Positions 1 through 12,900 of a stretch of DNA of 64,000 bases are shown in pieces. The translations under genes and the position numbers were made by a program. This stretch comes from Perkinsus olseni (lineage: Eukaryota > Perkinsozoa > Perkinsida > Perkinsidae), in contig JABANP010000016.1 of assembly GCA_013115135.1 (NCBI GenBank), positions 248,001 to 312,000 of the forward strand. Reading direction: 5' to 3'. The notes under the pieces were generated by a model. It saw only the letters and a program-made list of their open reading frames with translations. It was not told where the DNA came from and ran no database searches. How positions within the stretch are numbered: the first letter of the stretch is position 1; every line of letters starts with the position of its first letter.

Positions 1-7
1 GGTTTTT

Positions 8-525
8 GTGAGATTCGAAGAAGCCGTGCGAATCATGTGGATCGCCACGCTGCCAAGATTTGTCGCTGCAACTCCACCTACTCTTTTTCAGATGGCTTTG
101 AAACTCGGGCAGCCACTGTTGGCTGCCCGTATTGAGGAAGATATGGCATCAGTAGCGATTCCTAGCATACCCGCTGTACCACAGGCTCGGCCTGTCATGC
201 CGAGCTCTGCTCCCAGTGCACAGACGAGTGCACCATCACCCCTGCACGTACAGCACCACCGCGGACGGCTTTCGATCCGGTCGAGGGTCAACAGCGCCGG
301 GAGGCCCCTGTAGCGGAAGAGGTGACCGAGGGCAGGAACCAAGGAGTCCCGAAGCGGGCGCCGATTAGGGTGAGTCCTGTACGGAGGTTGATGCGGGAGC
401 GATTCATCGATAGGGTAACCCATTCGCGAACCGCAAGAGGCGTCAGAATGATGTGGATGATTCAAATGCAGCGAAAGTTCTCCGAGCCGATGGATAATGA
501 TGAGTATCAATGCATGTGTTATTGA
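8..525 (+). other. Open stretch of unidentified protein, truncated by window edge
   Basis: Two plus-strand open frames follow one another (8-313, then 322-525 in another frame) with no credible ATG at the left edge, so a gene may enter from outside. The first reads FEEAVRIMWIATLPRF and then a Pro/Ala/Ser-rich linker. The second is Arg-rich. The general look (alpha-helical block, then a low-complexity basic tail) could fit a retroelement Gag, but no zinc knuckle is visible. The frame change could be an intron or an indel. Not identified. Confidence 0.2.
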
Positions 526-1293
526 TGAGCCTTTCTCTTGTCGAGACATGTTGCGTTGCTAAGTTGCCTTGCCTCGCTTAAACCCGAGAGTCGGGGATTA
601 GTCTCACATGGTGTGAAAGCTGTGGTGTAAGATGTTCACAGTGTCAAATAGGAACTGGCCGCAACTCAAGAACGACGGAGGACTCAAAAGGGTCTATGAT
701 CCATCAGTGTCAACCCATGCTGGGCAGACCGTTTCACGTGCAAGTATCTTGGCGAGCGAGTCAATCGTTTACAGAAAGATACTCGCTACGACGATCCCGT
801 TAAGGAAAGCACTGTATACACAACACAGCTATCAGCACAGCGATGCGTGCGAGAAACGTTTGAGCTTAGCGACGGCGATTATGCACCTCACCGGGTGAAC
901 ATCACGTTGGAAGGGAAGGATTCAACTTGGCGAACCAAAAGGAATACCACGCCTGTTGCCCGCCATTTTTGTTTTTGCGGAACCGGGAGGCATTTGTTCC
1001 GCTAGTGAATGCACGTATTCCGTGTATGCGTCTATGGTGTTGGCTGCTCTCTCCCTGTGTTTTTGTATCACAATAACTACGCACACAGACAATTAAACTT
1101 CACCGTCGGTGACAGTCGTGTTACTGCTGGAGCTCCCTGGAGGCGAGGCGTGTGGCAACTGTACTCGCCGACAGCTCTTTCTATTCACACGCAGTGAGTT
1201 CCGTCAGTCGTACAACACTACAGAGATCAGAGTAAGCAGGAAGCGACATATGGAGATAAAAAAGGTGAAATAATTGACGGTTTATTATCGTCA
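526..1293. other. Intergenic, nothing recognised
   Basis: Only short open frames without family motifs occur here on either strand. It lies just beyond the 3' end of the minus-strand M1 peptidase gene and probably contains its 3' UTR at the right edge. No tRNA or repeat was seen. Confidence 0.4.
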
Positions 1294-4081
1294 TCACTCA
1301 TCACTATCGCTGTCAAGACCGATGTCCTTCTGGACCATCTTACGACATATCGGATGATAGAAAAGCTTATGCTCCTCGAACGTTTTCCTAGCTAGCTCGG
1401 GATCGACTTCAGCTAGCGATCTGAACCACAGAGAGCACCAATGCCCGAACAAACCCCACTGGGACGATACGCTAACCTGTATAGGGTTCGAGTGAATTTC
1501 ATCCTGCCTTGTTCCGTTACCAACTTCACAGCCTCCTGCTTGGCTTCCTCCCAACCCGATGATAGAGCGAGTTGGATGAAGTCGCAGCGCACCTTATAAC
1601 GACAATTCGCTGACTCTGTTAACCAAATCGCCAAGGTACTTCGCAGTTTGTGTCCAGGAAGCCGTAGGCATCGTTCATCTTCTTCACGACCTCTGAGGCG
1701 TATCTCCCATCCTCGAATCTGACAGGCATGCAGGCCTTGAGAATAAACAACACTTTGAGGAGCCACGGTCTCACCTGCCGTCGCTTATGAGGGTGTTTAG
1801 CATGATGCACTTCTTCGCGCTGGGCCAATCTCTCACACCCGAGGACTCCGGAATAACGCCATTATGGGCAGCCCCCTCCCACTTGACGGCAAGGGCTTTA
1901 GCCTCTTCTACCGGTTTAGGGTCGTATGGAGGTTTGTATTCCGGCATGCCAGGCGAATAGAAGAGCTTCTTCCAGTCGGGCTGCTGAGTAATCTGATCCT
2001 CGAAGATGTGAAGGCGTGGGCAGCGAAACATCTCACCTTGTTCTTGAACTCTTGCATGAAGAAATTTGCGAATTGTTGTGTCGTGACCGTGGAGCCAGCG
2101 AAAGCGTTGAAATACTTCCTCACGAAAGGCTGGAAGACCTCGTCGCCTCCAACGAGCTCCTGAAGGTACCTATCGAGGAAGGAGCTCACTACTCTCATCG
2201 AAACAATCATGCCTCACCACAATAGACTGGCCCCCTTCTCATAGGGCACGGTGGAAAATGAATCATCCGGATCGACACCATTGGATAGGTCAGGCACTAG
2301 ACATGTGAAGTTGTGGTCGGGTCCGATCCTGAGGAGCTCTCTAGATGATCCACCGCCCTTCGAGCTCTCCCTACCGTTCGACGCACTGGCGCAGCGCTTG
2401 CCAGCCGCTCTCAGCCCGGAGTGCTCCCCGCTCCTCGCCGAAGCAGCACTCGACGATTTTTCGCTCAATAAAGCATGTCATGCCCTTCATTCAACCAGAA
2501 GTGCTCCCAGTTCCCTGCCCAGAACGACCATCCGAGACGCACTTCAGTGAATACACCTTACGGTTGGTCACGAGGTTGCCGCTCCAGCTGTGGGCGATCT
2601 CATGAGCAATCACATCAACTTGGCTGCGGTCTCCTGCGAGGAGGGTGGGCGTGACGAACGTCAGGCAAGGATTTTCCATGCCACCGTACGGGAAGGATGG
2701 TGGCACAACAAAGAGGTCGTAACTGACACGACAGGCCTGAGGCGAGGCCGCCAACGATGATTAACTTACACTCCAAACCTGTACGGGCCACACAACTCTT
2801 CGGCTGTGGATAGTATCTTTTCCGTCTCCTCGAACTCCCACTGAGCCTCATCAACAACCGAAGGCTCAGCCCAGACGGTCGATCCTGAGGGACATAACAA
2901 TGCTCGTAAAGACCACATGAGAACGCGTCCTACGAGGGCCGAGTCGTCTCCCCGCCAACTCCCCGCAGACAATAGCAATGAGGTAGGGCGGTATGGCGAC
3001 GTCTTGGCGGAAGGTGTGTGCTGACCAGAGCCCCGAGAACTCCGGTGGTGTTGTAGATATGCCGAAGTCGTGAGGCGGCTGTTGGGAATAGGAAACATTG
3101 GGGAGAAGGAAAGGCGGGGTAATAGGCCTACTACCTGGCATCTGTGGCCAGCGGAGGTTTGTCGAATTGCAGACATCAGACAGAATAGCTCGGTCGGAGC
3201 TCTCACGCGGGCAGAGTAGGTGACCTGGGCAGGATCCGAGAATGATGGGCTTCACGCCATTGCCTCAGCGACACTCACCTTGCAGTTGCAGCCATCTTGG
3301 AGAGGGACCATCGCTCTGGCGTGGATGGCCTCGCATTGTGAGAACAGAAATGGGTATTTACCTGAACGGGGACGCCGCCACTACGAGAATGGACGAAGGG
3401 AGGCAGGAGCATCACCTCCAGAGGTCTGCTCTTTTGTGAGGAATTGAAGGGCAGAACTATCACTTGACGTAGCATAGACCACTCTCACGAACAACTGTTG
3501 TCCGGCAAGACATGTTGGGGGTAATGTTATACGAAGTGGGGTTCCGAAGACAGAATCCTGAACGTAACGCTATAGCCCCGACGGCTGCCGACGGTCCTCA
3601 CTTTCCGGTCCTCTTCCAGCTCGAAGGGAAGCTCTTGTAGTATGTACGGTGCCGAGGCGCCCGGTATGATTGGGGGATGAGCTGTTACCAAGTACACCTA
3701 GGGAATGGTGAGGTAGGGGGATAGGGGAATAGAGGCTGCTGACCTGTCTGATCTGGAGGTCTCTGGTGTCGAGCACCAACTCGCAGGGACCAGCAGTATT
3801 CGGCACGCAGGTGATATCGACCCGGCCCACCAGTCGTGTGGACTCGAAGTCAACGGCCAAATCGAGGTCGAGGTGGACCTGTTAAGAAGAAAGACTTGAA
3901 CCATTCTCCCTAGTGATGAATCCACGATGATGCTGCTCACCATTTTTGCTCGGCCCATCCCCAACGGTTCACTAAGACTGGAAGGATCGTCGTTGTGCTC
4001 TTCGGTGTCTACCTCCTCTGGATCATCCACAATCTGCCACAACCGCTGACGGTCGGTCCGAGAGAGCAGGAGAAGGCAACT
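1294..4081 (-). CDS. M1 aminopeptidase, leukotriene A4 hydrolase type
   Basis: Zinc metallopeptidase of family M1, expected to trim N-terminal residues from peptides in the cytosol; animal homologues also hydrolyse leukotriene A4. Exons read on the minus strand in family order: N-terminal beta domain ([13 protein letters not shown], about 3.85 kb), the substrate-loop motif PYGGMENP (about 2.68 kb), the zinc motif HEIAHSW (about 2.6 kb), FWLNEG carrying the third zinc ligand (about 2.49 kb), VPYEKG, and the C-terminal helical domain ending [16 protein letters not shown] plus an acidic tail. Introns are short GT-AG. The start is uncertain: the first clear exon begins near 4081 with a Leu-rich stretch and no good ATG, so another exon may lie upstream. 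The frame is broken just after FWLNEG by one extra base in a G run (2483-2485). Family assignment is firm; activity is inferred. Confidence 0.88.
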
Positions 4082-4084
4082 CAA

Positions 4085-4706
4085 GGTCAGAGCGATAAAC
4101 CTACCTTTTGCTCGCTAGGTACTAATGTTGTGGTAGGAGGCGCATTCGTGGGGACCGCGGTGACCTGACACGATCACACCTGCAACAGCACAGGCTCACA
4201 GCGAAACCGGACCTGAGTGAGCTCAGCGAAGGGCAACTGCTGAGCATCATGCATCGCCGGCTGAGAGAAGGCGTTCCAGTCCAGTAGGGTTTACTGGGGC
4301 CTGAGTGAGTGAGTACAAGGAAAGGGGCACTGACTATGCTGCTGCCCTTACAGAAGTGCAGCCCTGTGGCTGCATTGGGGAGCCTTCTGACGGTACTTGC
4401 CGGCTGGGGTCCATTAATACGTTCAGAAATGACGCTGCTGCTTTACAAGAGAACAGCAGGTAAAACTGAGGTACACCCAGGATGATGAGGACTCCCCACC
4501 CAGAAACAAAACAGCGGCGCCGCCCCTTATGGAGAGAAACAGGTACTTAGTCTTCTGGTGAATATCGTGTCAGATACGGACGTTGGCGTCATCATCAACA
4601 ACAGCAGCCGGATGAGGATTTCTTCACAGCTCGTCGTCGTCTTGATGGCCCTCATCGGCAGCATCAGCCGCAGTGCCTGGAGGAACAGTCCAGGGTGAAG
4701 ACGAAG
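4085..4706. other. Gap between M1 peptidase and NMD3
   Basis: No family is recognisable. On the minus strand a hydrophobic stretch (VLIILGVPQFYLLF, near 4.47 kb) is open and could be a membrane-anchor exon of the M1 gene, but no splice chain could be confirmed. Otherwise it would hold the 5' UTR of the M1 gene and the 3' UTR of NMD3's neighbour side. Confidence 0.3.
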
Positions 4707-7591
4707 CTAACAGGCGGTGAGATTACCCTTGTCGTTGAGGGTAAGGCCATCCAACAACTCAGCAAGGTCCACTTCGGGAGCTTCGTTCTCCTAAAGGGGC
4801 AGCAGTTATCGTGCGTTGGAAGGGCGTCCCAAAAGAACCGAGAACCGTGTGACCTACATCTCCTTCGTCCTCCTCGTCAGCGGTCTGCACGTGCTCAGCT
4901 GCGGGCTCCTTCCATGCAGGGTCACGGAAGAGGTTGATCTAAAGATACGTGGTAAAAAGGGGACAGCGCACACAATTGCGAGATCACCTCCTGACGGAGG
5001 TCTTTGTCCTCTTCAATATCCCGCATGAACTGCTCGTAGTCGCCATCATTCGACTCCTCGCCTGAAGGGCAACCACTGTAGAATATCATCCCTCATGATA
5101 GAGTGCCTCAGTGAGCTCGAAGCTAGACCAGCATGAGCTAGCAGGATTCCCCTGCTCTGTGACGTACCCGCGTCATCTCTCTCGAGCCTCCTGAGGATCC
5201 ACGGACGCTTGCGCTGGCGGTGCCTGGTGTATGTCTTTTTGACAATAATGACATCAAGATTCGTCTTCTCGAGCATCTCCTCGTCGATCCCCGACACGTT
5301 GACAGTTCGAAGATCGTATCTGAGGTGAGGCAACGAGCTGAAGTTGAGTAAGGGAAAAGACGGTACGAGACGATAAGACTTCAGAATATTCACACAAGGA
5401 GAAATAAAAAAAAGGTAGTAGTATGATGAGAATACTACCGACACAGAGAAAGGACACGCGACAGACAGAATATAGTAGACAAAATCTCGCATTTAATCAT
5501 ACTGAACTAGCCAGTCATAGATGATAGCTCAAGACCTCAACGATAACGGGGATGAGCGGTACGTTACCCAGCGCAAAGGTCGCCTGGTTGAAGGACACCG
5601 CCGAGGTGGGACCTCACAGTGATGATCTCGGGATCTCCCGCTGCCGCCTCACCGCTGCCCTGGGTGCCTGACCACAGTATACTGAGAACCTGTACCCTGG
5701 TACGACTCTCTTACGCATGAGCTCGAGGTCGACCATGGTGTAGGTCTTCTGGCCGCGGCGGTTGAAAGCAGACGCTCGGGCAGGGCCTGTGTCCTCTTCA
5801 ACGTTGAGAACGGTGAACTCCACCAAGTGGCGGCGAGTCAGCAGAGGGTCGAAGGGGTTCTTCCAGTACCTGACGACACGTTAGTGAGCAGCTAGTCGTA
5901 CTGAGAGCCACTGGGCTTACTCAATGCCGGCCAGGTCAGAGACCTTTCCCGTGAGAGGGTCGACGAGGCGGATCTGGCTGGAGACCTGATAACACGAACG
6001 CACTATCAACCAGTGCATTATAACTGTGCTATTTCCTACCTTAGTGACGACTTGGATCGGATTGACGCCACCCAACTTGTTCTTCAACGCCTTGGGAAGG
6101 AACACGACATCATCCTTGCACACCGGGCACATGTCAATGAGGGTCGTGTACTTGTAGTTGTACCTGAATAAGGAGGTCCAAGACACAGAGGATGGAGTCC
6201 TCAGCTCTCACGTAGTGTTGTGAGAATCATGACTGATGAGATGCTTGCTCTGCTTTACTCGAGAAGGGACCTACGACCACCATCCACAGTGGACCCTCGG
6301 AGGTACCATCAGACCAGCAATCCCTTACTTGACTCAGCACAAACTCGGAGAACTTCTGGGCGTGGCTTCGGTGACCAAAATGGAAGTCGAGACCATCGGG
6401 CGTTCGCTTGATCCCCACAACCTTCTCATGAGCATCATGCTTCAAGATGAGCTGCTCTAGGTAGAAGAATGTTCGTTTGTGGTCCGTCTTCTGTCGAACT
6501 TGGACCTGTAAAATCGCCATCGTTGTCGCTGGACGGCTGATTCTGACACCTCTAGCTACTCCCCTGACCCACCTACCGAGGCGTTCCACGTGTGTGGCGT
6601 GTACGTACGTTTGCAGTCATCACACTGCTGCCAGGCGACCTGCATAAACGGCGACGTGGGAGGCAGGCTGGGTAGTAGTGGAAGCACTTACGATAAAGTC
6701 GACGATCATGGACTGCTGCATGATGGCTCCATTCATGACCTCCTTCTGTACAGTCAACTTCACCTTCATCCGTTTACTCGTGGGGGCTTGCCAGATCTGA
6801 GCAGCGGCAGAAGAGGTACTGCGATGAGGAGACGATGATAGGCCTACGAAGTTGGCGTCCACCAGCTTGACCTTGTTGAGGCCCTTGATCTTCTTGAGAC
6901 ATATCCCAAGAAGCTCTCGAGACTCGGGCTCACAGGGGACCCACGGGGGACGCTGGTATCTACCGAAAGGAAATGGAACACATTAGCAAAGGAGGTGCGG
7001 TAATAAGGGAGATACACGGGCAAGTTGCCCGGGGCAACTCTAGTTGGCCCCTCAATGACATGATGCGTCATAAGCTGGTCAATTCCGATTTTAATAGGCT
7101 AACCAAGTCGCTCTGAGATCGTTCAACATTTCAGAAAATTAGACATGTCTCTAGAGTTGCCGCCAACTAGAGTTGCCCCGGGCAACTCCTCCACCGAGGA
7201 AGGGAGGCGGCAGCGGAGAGGCGCTGAGCACGGGTTGAGAAGAGAACAGAATCCAAGTTTAACGGTAGTGGTACATGCGGAAGCCCGAGGCCTTTCCAAC
7301 ATCAGGTTCGGTTAAGACTTACCGGTTGCACTCCCGACAGTAGTTGACGACGGCCTGCTTGGAGATGCCCTCAGTGATGTCTACCTCACCCTTCATACAG
7401 TTAACACACATATTCGACTGGTTGGGCACCATAGACGCACCGCACACACAGCAGAGAACCTGTCGAAGAGCGGCCGCCTGTAGCTAACTGCAGTGAGGAT
7501 CTGAGCGCCTTACGTTAGCATATCGCGGCATCTCGTCTTGGGCTGAAGTTGGTTGAGCGACACTAGAATTGAAAGATCTCTTGCGGGACAT
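4707..7591 (-). CDS. NMD3: 60S ribosomal export protein NMD3
   Basis: Nuclear export adaptor that binds the late pre-60S subunit and recruits the Crm1 exportin. It starts at ATG 7591 (MSRKRSF). The next exon carries zinc-binding CxxC pairs (LCCVCGASM, MCVNCMKGEVDITEG, NYCRECNR). These are followed by ESRELLGICLKKIKGL, SKRMKVKLTVQKEVMNGAI, VRQKTDHKRTFFYLEQ, CPVCKDDVVFLP, HLGGVLQPGDLCAGYDL (split by an intron) and DVIIVKKTYTRHR. The acidic C-terminus has YEQFMRDIEEDKDLRQE, then EVDLAELLDGLTL, which is a likely leucine-rich nuclear export signal, and ends at the stop 4707-4709. Most introns are about 50 bp; the one after the zinc module (about 6.97-7.32 kb) is much longer and holds an inverted-repeat element. 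Order and motifs match the family throughout, so confidence is high. Confidence 0.95.
7024..7186. repeat. Inverted-repeat (MITE-like) element in NMD3 intron
   Basis: Two perfect 24 bp inverted arms (7024-7047 and 7163-7186) enclose 115 bp. Each arm begins with or ends in the odd palindrome GTTGCCC-G/C-GGGCAAC. It lies inside the unusually long NMD3 intron, and no coding sequence is inside. It could be a miniature inverted-repeat transposon or an intron-borne foldback; no target duplication is obvious. Confidence 0.75.
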
Positions 7592-7814
7592 TTACCAACC
7601 ACACAGCTACAACAACAAGCCATACTCATCGCCACAGGGAACACCAACCGAAGGCCAACACTTGAGGGACATGAAACAGGCAGTGGGGCCAGGGGTTAGA
7701 GGTCCCCGAGGCCAACGCCGGGGTAGCTGATACGGTCCAGTCGGCCACCGGTACGGTTGTATATGATTATCCTGACGAGGAGCACTATACAACCTCGCCT
7801 GGAACGAGGAGGAC

Positions 7815-9765
7815 TCACCTCAGGCAGACATAGATCAGCACGAATACCCCGACCAGGGCCAACACGGCCGTGGTCTTGCTGATTGGCCGCTCCCTCCGTT
7901 CAAGCTCCCTCCTTCGCTCCTCCTCAGCCTGGCGTTCAGCCTGAGGCCGGCACGCGGTGAATCAGATCAGAGCGCCCAAGTGCGCGTGTTGGCAGCGGCA
8001 AGCCTCTCGCCCGCCTTTTGACTACCTCCGCTATCTTCTCAAAATGCTCCTCTACCACAGCCAGGAACTCCTCCCGCTGGCCGCGGTCCTTGATGTCCAT
8101 CCGGCGGAGGTCCCGATCCGTCAACCGCTTAACCTCGACGACATACCTGACGCATCCATCATCCCCACTAACGGCCCTCAGGGCAAAAAGAACCAACCTG
8201 AATTTCTTGGCGAAAAAGACATCCACTAGGTCCTCCAAGTGGTGGTCGCGCAGGAAGGCCGTGAGCTCAGAATGCTCCTTCTCGGTCTCCAGCTTCTGTG
8301 CCTTGCGCTCCTCCTTCTGATGACGCTGCTCCTCCTTCCATTGCTGGCTCGCCTAAATGCTCCATGTCCTCCAATAGTGTGGCGGAGATCGGCAAACCCC
8401 CGCCCTACTTTTCTCTGCTGGACCACCTCCTCGGCAAGGCCTTGAGGGAGTCAAACCCGCCTTGTTCTGTATCGACCTGTCAGCTCCTGCCTCCGACCAG
8501 AAGCCCCTCAACTGCGCTCATGTCCTGCCGAGAAGAGACCACTAGTACGCCCCCGTAGCAGGCCTATGATGCTACGTTCTTAACAGCTATATGCAGAGCT
8601 GTGTTGCCGTCATCATCCGGCATATTGACATCAACTTTACCCGTCTCAACGAGGGACTGCACTACATTGGCCATACGCCTGTACGGATCCGTCATCACCA
8701 GCCAGCCGTCAAACCCTACCCTTTGACTGCCAGTAGCAGAGGAGTGTCACCAAGGTCGTTCTTCTTGTTGAAGTCCAGCGCCTCAAGCAGACCAGATTCG
8801 GCGGACAGGACAGCAAAGGCAGCCTCCTGTTGCCCTTCTATGAGAGCCACGTGAAGCGGAGTATCTGCAGGTCGAGACGACTAGCCTAGCGGAGCGGAGC
8901 GAAAAAGGCGGTACTCCCTTCACCGTCCACAGCAGCGAATACAGAGGGGTCCGCCCTACCGAGCATAGTCACCACCGAGGGCTCATTCAGCCGACCTAAA
9001 AAACACAAGGCCGCTCTCCTGTGACGAACGTCGCAGCGTACGCGGGGCCGCCTGAAACGTCGGTCCTCAGGGAGAGCCCTCACCTCCTACCTACACGCCC
9101 AATGCGCCACGTTGTCCCCGCCATCATCGGCGGCCTTCAGGTCAGCACCCTTCTTCATCAGAGGCAGTACTGCCCCTCCACCGTGACGTACCGCGTGGAC
9201 CTGACGCCACTGATGCAAGTTTTTCGAGATCACCCCGAACTCACGATTGGGGGCAACCCCATCTCCTTATCACGGACATTCACATCCACCTTCTTACTCT
9301 CGAGCATCACAGCAATGATCTGCAGAGAAAAACGCAAGCACAAACATGGAAGCTACCGCTGTCTGCACTAGAAATCCTCCTGTTTCGAAGAGAGTATCAG
9401 AGAATCGCAAGGCCGCAAATCTAGGAAATGGCCAAACCAAAGCTAGAACCGAGTCCCATTAGACTATGACAGATACGCTGGCGATCACAATCTGAGATCA
9501 TGCTTCATCGCCCTTTCTATGTTATTGTTCATGCAATCACGAAAAAGACGTGAGGCGAGAGACCGCATCAAAACCTGCAGAAGTACGGGTGAATATCCCC
9601 GGTAAGTACCTCATCGTCCTCAGTTTCAATAGCTGCTATCAGGGGCGTGACCCCTCTCTTCCCAACAGCATTGGCGTCCTTAACCCAGCTCAGCTGACGA
9701 GTCACCTCCCCGGCGGTGCCCCCTTTGAGAATGGTCTTCACCAATGAATCGACCGTCGCAGACAT
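7815..9765 (-). CDS. Ankyrin-repeat, SAM-domain, tail-anchored protein
   Basis: Function unknown; the architecture suggests a membrane-bound scaffold. It starts at ATG 9765 (MSATVDSLVKTILKG). Exons give several ankyrin repeats (RGVTPLIAAIET, DGGDNVAHWA, NTPLHVALIEG, GDTPLLLAVK, GNTALHIAVKN). A charged coiled coil follows (QRKASQQWKEEQRHQKEE), then a SAM-like module (LTAFLRDHHLEDLVDVFFAK ... LTDRDLRRMDIKDRGQREEF). A second charged helix (AERQAEEERRRELE) precedes a single C-terminal transmembrane helix (TTAVLALVGVFVLIYVCL), and the stop 7815-7817 comes two residues later. That placement is typical of tail-anchored insertion. One intron starts with the repeated CGCTCCGCTCCGCT motif. Domain calls are by eye. 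NMD3 ends its upstream side only about 220 bp away. Confidence 0.72.
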
Positions 9766-9956
9766 GCTAGACAAAAAACTATGGTACGATTGGATCGCGG
9801 CTGAAGTGGCTGTAGCTCAGACGACCAACACCTCATCAGTATCTTCGACTCGAACAGGCCATAAACTACACGCGAGATTCTATGCACAAGTATTATGATA
9901 GGATACACAAGCAAGACTGGGTGGGACTCACAAGGTCTTCTTATCCACTCTGCCGT

Positions 9957-12900
9957 TCACAGGGCTCGGACTCCTGAGCGCCAAACACCTATTGAAGGCG
10001 AGACGGTTGAGCAGGCCGCGACGCTACCTTGACTGAGGAGTCCCTCACTCTGCTGGAATCGCCCTAATCGAGGCCATATGTGAGCCTCACAGAAGGACAC
10101 CCAGGCCGGGATGATGCATTGGGAGAAGAGATAGGTCAAGAGCCAGCAGAAGATGTACCTACATTGCCGGCATCTTCCGGGGGACGAGGGTATCAATCTT
10201 ACTGGACGGGCCTGTACAACTTGCCGAAGTGGCGCAAGGGACCTGAGACGAGCAAGGCTAGTGAAGCTACTAACGGCCCGACTTTCAACATTGACGATGG
10301 CATTCAAACAGCAGCGATATCGCAATAGCGGCAGTTACCTCCGGGGGGATGAGTCTGGTAGTTGATTTGGACCAGTAGCACAAAGTGAAGGGGCTGTAGT
10401 ATGCAAGAGTGGAAGGCAGCCGCGAAAGAATAGCAGAACCAAAGTCTGGGCTTAAATACTGGGTATCTGAACCACGTGCAATACACCATGACCGCTGCGC
10501 CACGAAATTAGACTCACGTTCGCAAGGCTATGAGGACGAAGGGGGCTATGACAAGTACCCAATGGTCCAAATAGAAGTGAAAGATCTCTGAAGAAAACAC
10601 CAACATGAATAGCTCAGCATCTCCACGCCCGAACGCACTCCTTCGCACCACTAACCCTATGACGTGGAAGACGGTAACGCATTCAAATGAGACGGGTTCG
10701 TGCGCTCGGCAAGCTGTTGAACAAGGTAAATGTGATGGCCTAAGATGTATTCATATCACCGCAACGAATAGCGTCTAAAAAAATTCATTAGGAGCGCTGT
10801 ATACGCTCACATTCTGGGATGCCGAGTTCTTGGCGACCAGAGCGGCAACAAGACGAGGATACCATAGGAGTACTACCAAGAGGATATTGTCGTTTATAAT
10901 ACTCCTCCATCTCAGCAAAGACCAAAGCCAAGGCCACACCCCACATAAGGTGGAGGTACAAGTTGAAGAAGTATATCGAACCCTTCCACCTGCGGGACCA
11001 GTAGATAACAGCTAAAGCGATGCAGAAAACCTGATGACAATCATCAACGATCAGCAGCATAACCGATCAGTACATGACAGGGCTGCAGTAGGAACCAAGT
11101 AGCCAGGACATCCGCAGAGGAAGAAATACCCTCTCGACGAGCCAGCATAGCTGTTGCTGATTTGTAGCATATCGCCCCCAATGCCAGTAGAGTTGTTATT
11201 GTGGCGTTGAGTAACTCGATCAAATCTGAGGGGTGAGGGCATACCCTTCCGAACGGCCCTAGCATCTACGGCCCTCATCCAGGCACTACAAACTCCCTCC
11301 ACCAACAGCAAGTCCGACCCTCGAAACGTAAGAGTACGATTCTCATCGCCGGAAGCTTCAAGGGTAACCAGGCCGCGGTTTATCCTAGGTTCCACGCTAA
11401 ACTCTAATCGGACCGCCGCTGGTCTAGCATGGCCGATACTCTAGCGAGAGCGGCCATCCAAGCCCTCAAGTGTATTACTCATCTTAGCAGTCTTATCCCT
11501 GGCCGGAGCTCGTAGTGTCCAATGGCCCCTGCAAACGACAGTCTTTCAGTGGCAGCGGTGGACCTTAGTTACCTCATGACGCCACCCACGATTGAAGCCA
11601 CGAATATAATAGAGTATATCAGGTACTCCAATATCTGTTGTTGCGGTGAGAGGTACCAGGATGCAAAACGCTCATCACCGGCCGAATGCACTCCCCCTGC
11701 ACTACCAACATCCTGAGGACGACGGGGCCTAGAGGGGCGGGGTGAACCCTAGTGAGCTTACCAATGAGAGCTCTGGCTGGCAGTAAAACAACCATCGGGC
11801 CGCCTTTCTTAGCGGAGCGAAGCTAATATTCGGTATCCCCAACCGTTCCTCACGGTAAAGATACTCATCTCGTGTCAATGGATCAGGTACGCCTACACAC
11901 CGATCACTCCCACTACGTCGAAGCTATCCGGCGACAACGAGCCCAACCCACCCGTCACCTGGCTGCCCTCTGGTCCTATCAGCCTTCCATGCTTCCAACA
12001 CAATAGCTGTCCCGATCCATAACGTCACCAGCACCACTGGGAGGACTACGCAGTACGTACGGATGACGGATGGCCGTCCACTACTGCCGGTGTTGAACTC
12101 GTCATGTTGCATGAAAGAAGGAACTTGGCTGATGACTGGCTGTTGTCGAAAAAAGCGGAGCGAAGCACGATATGCCATTTTCGCACTAGAACGCGAGCAA
12201 CGTACAACTAGAAACAGTTGACGTATTGACAGTCAGGGATCCTTCCGATGGGCCCTCTCGCCTATAACTTTCTCGATCTCCCTCGACACCTGAGTGGTCG
12301 CCGAAAAGCCGTAGCTGAGTATCTTTGGACATGTTCGGTTTGCCACCCCTACTCCCCTCACCCCTCACCCGGAGATGACGCTGACCGGAGAAGGAGTACC
12401 TGTAGTAGGAGCTCTCTCGAACGAGGACGGTATCGCCACATACTACCTCCTTAGTAATGTACGTCAGGCCAAGTGTCGTGAGATGCTTTCCGCTCAGTCT
12501 TGTCACCATCAGGGAGATCCTCGCCCACTGCTGGGTCCGCTAGCACAGTGTTGCCTCTAGAGACAACGTTAGCTATACTGACGATATCCGATACGTGCAC
12601 CTGAGTCGGGCCTCCAATGAGAGCTCGTCGGATGCTTCCCTTCAAGGCCCCAGATGACGGTTCAAAGCAGAATGATGCCCCCTTGCTACACAGAGGGCCG
12701 TAGCGGTCATTGCTGCAGCCATGGCACAGGGCAGTACCCGCTCCGCCGAGAACCCCCCAGGAGGGCAGGAGACGACAGACACGTTGAGTGGGAGAACCTA
12801 GAAGGGCATGAGTAGCCCTACGATTGAGGACATGATGCTGCCTTACGCTCTTTTGGGTAATGCTCAGCCACTACCACTGCTGATAGCCCACTGGCAATAG

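Noticed and set aside
632..898. 88-codon plus-strand open frame as a gene
   Set aside because: Ordinary chance length, no motif, no supporting splice or start context.
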